A stretch of 7,416 nucleotides of DNA from an uncultured Clostridia bacterium (GTDB lineage: Bacteria > Bacillota > Clostridia > Oscillospirales > Ruminococcaceae), in assembly GCA_947177695.1 (NCBI GenBank), contig CAMWVO010000086.1:1-7416 (forward strand), read 5' to 3'. Both the position numbers and the translations under genes were made by a program. The notes under the pieces are model-generated. The model saw nothing but the letters and a program-made list of their open reading frames with translations. It did not search any database and was not told where the DNA came from. How positions within the stretch are numbered: position 1 is the stretch's first letter; each line of letters opens with the position of its first letter. Shown here piece by piece: positions 6,701-7,416 of this stretch.

Positions 6701-7184
6701 CGAAGCCATTGCCGAGGAAAAGGGAGAAGCCCCTCCCCCCAAGCCCGAGGACTGTCTTATCGATATTCAGATAGAAGCTCATATTCCCGATGACTATATA
6801 GAAAGCCTTGCGGGCAGACTTGATATGTACCGCAAGATAGCCGCACTGCGCACCGACGAGGACAGTCTCGACCTTACCGACGAGCTTATCGACCGCTACG
6901 GCGATCCTCCGAAAGCGATACAGGGACTTATTACAGTTGCATTGACAAGGAATATGGCTTCCGAGCTGACCATTACGGAAATAACTCAGCGGAACGGGAT
7001 AATGTTCTTTTATCTGAAATCCGCGGAGCTTGAACAGATACAGGCGCTTACTGCGGCGTATAAGGGACGTGTAACGGTCAACGGCGGGGAGAAAGCCTAT
7101 ATCGCCGTTAAAATGAAAAATGAGAAGCCGCTTGACCTTATGCGGGAGGTCATCGACACAATGAGGAAAGCGCAGAAAAGTTAA
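3717..7184 (+). CDS. mfd: Transcription-repair coupling factor Mfd
   Basis: ATP-driven DNA translocase that removes stalled RNA polymerase from lesions and recruits UvrA for nucleotide excision repair. At 1155 residues it has the usual full length (about 1150-1180). Domains in order: UvrB-like N-terminal region (about 1-340) with RGSIADIFP at 177-185; RNA polymerase-interacting CarD-like domain from about 489 (SDITAGDLVVHALHGIG) to about 545; superfamily 2 translocase with Walker A GDVGFGKTE at 643-651 (Lys649), DEEQ box at 744-747, motif III SATPIPRT from 770, and motif VI QLRGRVGRS at 913-921; translocation (TRG) motif near 955-1000 (RDLEIRGAGSILGGKQHG); then the C-terminal domain that masks UvrA binding. 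No key residue is missing. It is flanked by inverted copies B and C of the hairpin element. Gene order pth-mfd is typical of Firmicutes. Confidence 0.99.
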   Translation: MANIFKKAIENFTPYNDMLDALKSGQTPVSVSGVSAVHKAHFALGLREKFPVLMICDSEASATKLAEDINTLSGEVCAFVYPAKDFSFTPAETVSREYEHIRLGVLSRLASDSPDIFVCASAEAVMQRTVPKNALLPRTITIEAGGTVNLAELTAGLIAAGYTRCEKAEGASQFSVRGSIADIFPVGSPMPVRMELWGDEIDTLSYFDPESQRRTDPVDSIRITPAMEVLFDSPDALTEAIDKLSASLRGKRADAAKTALTRDSDRVKNGLSLGDIDKYLPLAYETPALIFDYLAEDSPVVFCEYRNCLEKAKSVSSQHAEDLKILLEAGELCKGLEGYLDDFGEVCSKAGQFPLLHFDTFLRGGDDLRFKRLVSVTANQTAPWGGEIRQLIEDLHNARENGYSAIVLAGSEKTLPIIAKDLRDEGISCGIMTESSVPTAGTVLLATGSVSAGYDYPDVKTMLITQAKAMSSKKKFRKAKKGEEIKSLSDITAGDLVVHALHGIGKFVGIRKLEMEGIAKDYITIQYAGTDVLYVPVNQLDMVSKYIGPRDNGAVKLNKLSSMEWQKTRSRVKKAVKDMADELIKLYAKRSQTPGFAFSEDDDWQHDFETRFPYTETDDQLRSVQEIKEDMQKPIPMDRLLCGDVGFGKTEVAFRAAFKCMEDGKQCAILAPTTVLAWQHYQTALKRFEHFPMNIELLSRFRTSKQQEEILKKLKNGDIDMIIGTHRIVQKDVKFKSLGLAIIDEEQRFGVAHKERFKETFSGVDVLTLSATPIPRTLNMAMSGIRDMSVIEEPPVDRHPVQTYVIEHNKGVIAQAITKELRRGGQVYYIHNRIDSIDLCAAKLQEMIPDARIGVAHGQTGEERLSEIWRQLIEHEIDILVCTTIIETGVDVPNVNTLIIEDADRLGLSQLYQLRGRVGRSSRRAFAYFTFRRGKALTEIATRRLDAIREFTQFGSGFRIAMRDLEIRGAGSILGGKQHGHMEAVGYDMYLQLLNEAIAEEKGEAPPPKPEDCLIDIQIEAHIPDDYIESLAGRLDMYRKIAALRTDEDSLDLTDELIDRYGDPPKAIQGLITVALTRNMASELTITEITQRNGIMFFYLKSAELEQIQALTAAYKGRVTVNGGEKAYIAVKMKNEKPLDLMREVIDTMRKAQKS

Positions 7185-7219
7185 ATTTTGATTTACGCAA
7201 CTAACTGTCGTAACGCTCA

Positions 7220-7416
7220 GGCGGCGCAGCCGCCGACTCAAAAAAGTTCGCCAGCCTTTCAAGGCTGCGAGTTTCCAAAGGGCAGAGCCCTTTGGTCGCC
7301 GCCCGCAGGCGGCGAAATCCCCTTTCGTCCGAAACGGTGAAAGGGGTGAGAAATGCGACAGCATTTCGAGGGGGAGCGGACACGACCGCTCCCCCTTCTT
7401 GCGGTACGAAGCAAGG
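7220..7416 (+). repeat. Modular hairpin-array repeat, copy C (cut by window end)
   Basis: Begins 36 nt after the mfd stop. Stems in order: GGCGGC/GCCGCC (7220-7234, loop GCA); CAGCCTT/AAGGCTG (7252-7267); CCAAAGGGC/GCCCTTTGG (7275-7295, loop AGA); TCGCCGCC/GGCGGCGA (7296-7315, loop CGCA); CCCCTTTC/GAAAGGGG (7319-7346, enclosing CCG/CGG); GAAATGC/GCATTTC (7350-7367, loop GACA); GGGGGAGCGG/CCGCTCCCCC (7370-7395); and CTTGC/GCAAG (7398-7415). Same orientation as A, inverted to B. The fourth stem carries a C-G pair where A and B have T-A, and the sixth is a wholly different hairpin from those in A and B. No coding potential is seen. Confidence 0.9.
7370..7400 (+). terminator. Possible intrinsic terminator downstream of mfd
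   Basis: A perfect 10-bp GC-rich stem (GGGGGAGCGG/CCGCTCCCCC, loop ACACGA) is followed by TTCTT. The T-run is broken by one C compared with copy B. It is placed to end the mfd transcript, but it is part of the repeated element and not unique to this gene. Confidence 0.45.

Noticed and set aside
3457..7416. Insertion sequence or composite transposon around mfd
   Set aside because: No transposase, no clear target-site duplication and no conventional terminal repeats were found; only non-coding inverted copies are present.

Overview
The window is a stretch of bacterial chromosome with every supported gene on the + strand: the 3' end of glmU, a gluzincin (M1-like) metallopeptidase gene, prs, pth and mfd. 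The order glmU-prs-pth-mfd is the usual one in Firmicutes. Protein sequence and moderate GC content suggest a gut-type Clostridia, perhaps Ruminococcus or another Oscillospiraceae. That taxonomic placement is inference, because there is no rRNA here.

Layout: 1-113 is the C-terminus of GlmU. A small cytoplasmic metallopeptidase gene follows almost at once (about 135-1271). A 104-bp gap leads to prs (1376-2338). Then comes a gene-free stretch of about 390 bp packed with hairpins (element A plus a pth leader), then pth (2732-3358). A second gene-free stretch of about 360 bp (element B) precedes mfd (3717-7184). A third hairpin array (element C) follows mfd and runs off the window end.

The housekeeping genes are ordinary. 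GlmU makes UDP-GlcNAc, Prs makes PRPP, Pth recycles peptidyl-tRNA, and Mfd couples stalled RNA polymerase to excision repair. They do not form a single pathway. The metallopeptidase is the odd member: its zinc motif has a shorter HExxH-to-Glu spacing than classic M1 enzymes, and it appears to lack the usual catalytic Tyr and the GAMEN motif.

The most interesting content is noncoding. Elements A, B and C are three copies of one modular repeat, each a string of roughly six to eight short hairpins in fixed order. Between copies the arms change while pairing is kept: some pairs are swapped compensatorily and whole hairpins are replaced in the same slot. B is inverted relative to A and C, so B and C form inverted repeats of about 175 bp around mfd. 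Each element lies just downstream of a stop codon. No transposase is visible, so these look like non-autonomous palindromic intergenic elements or bidirectional terminator-like structures. I cannot tell from one window whether the family has been described.
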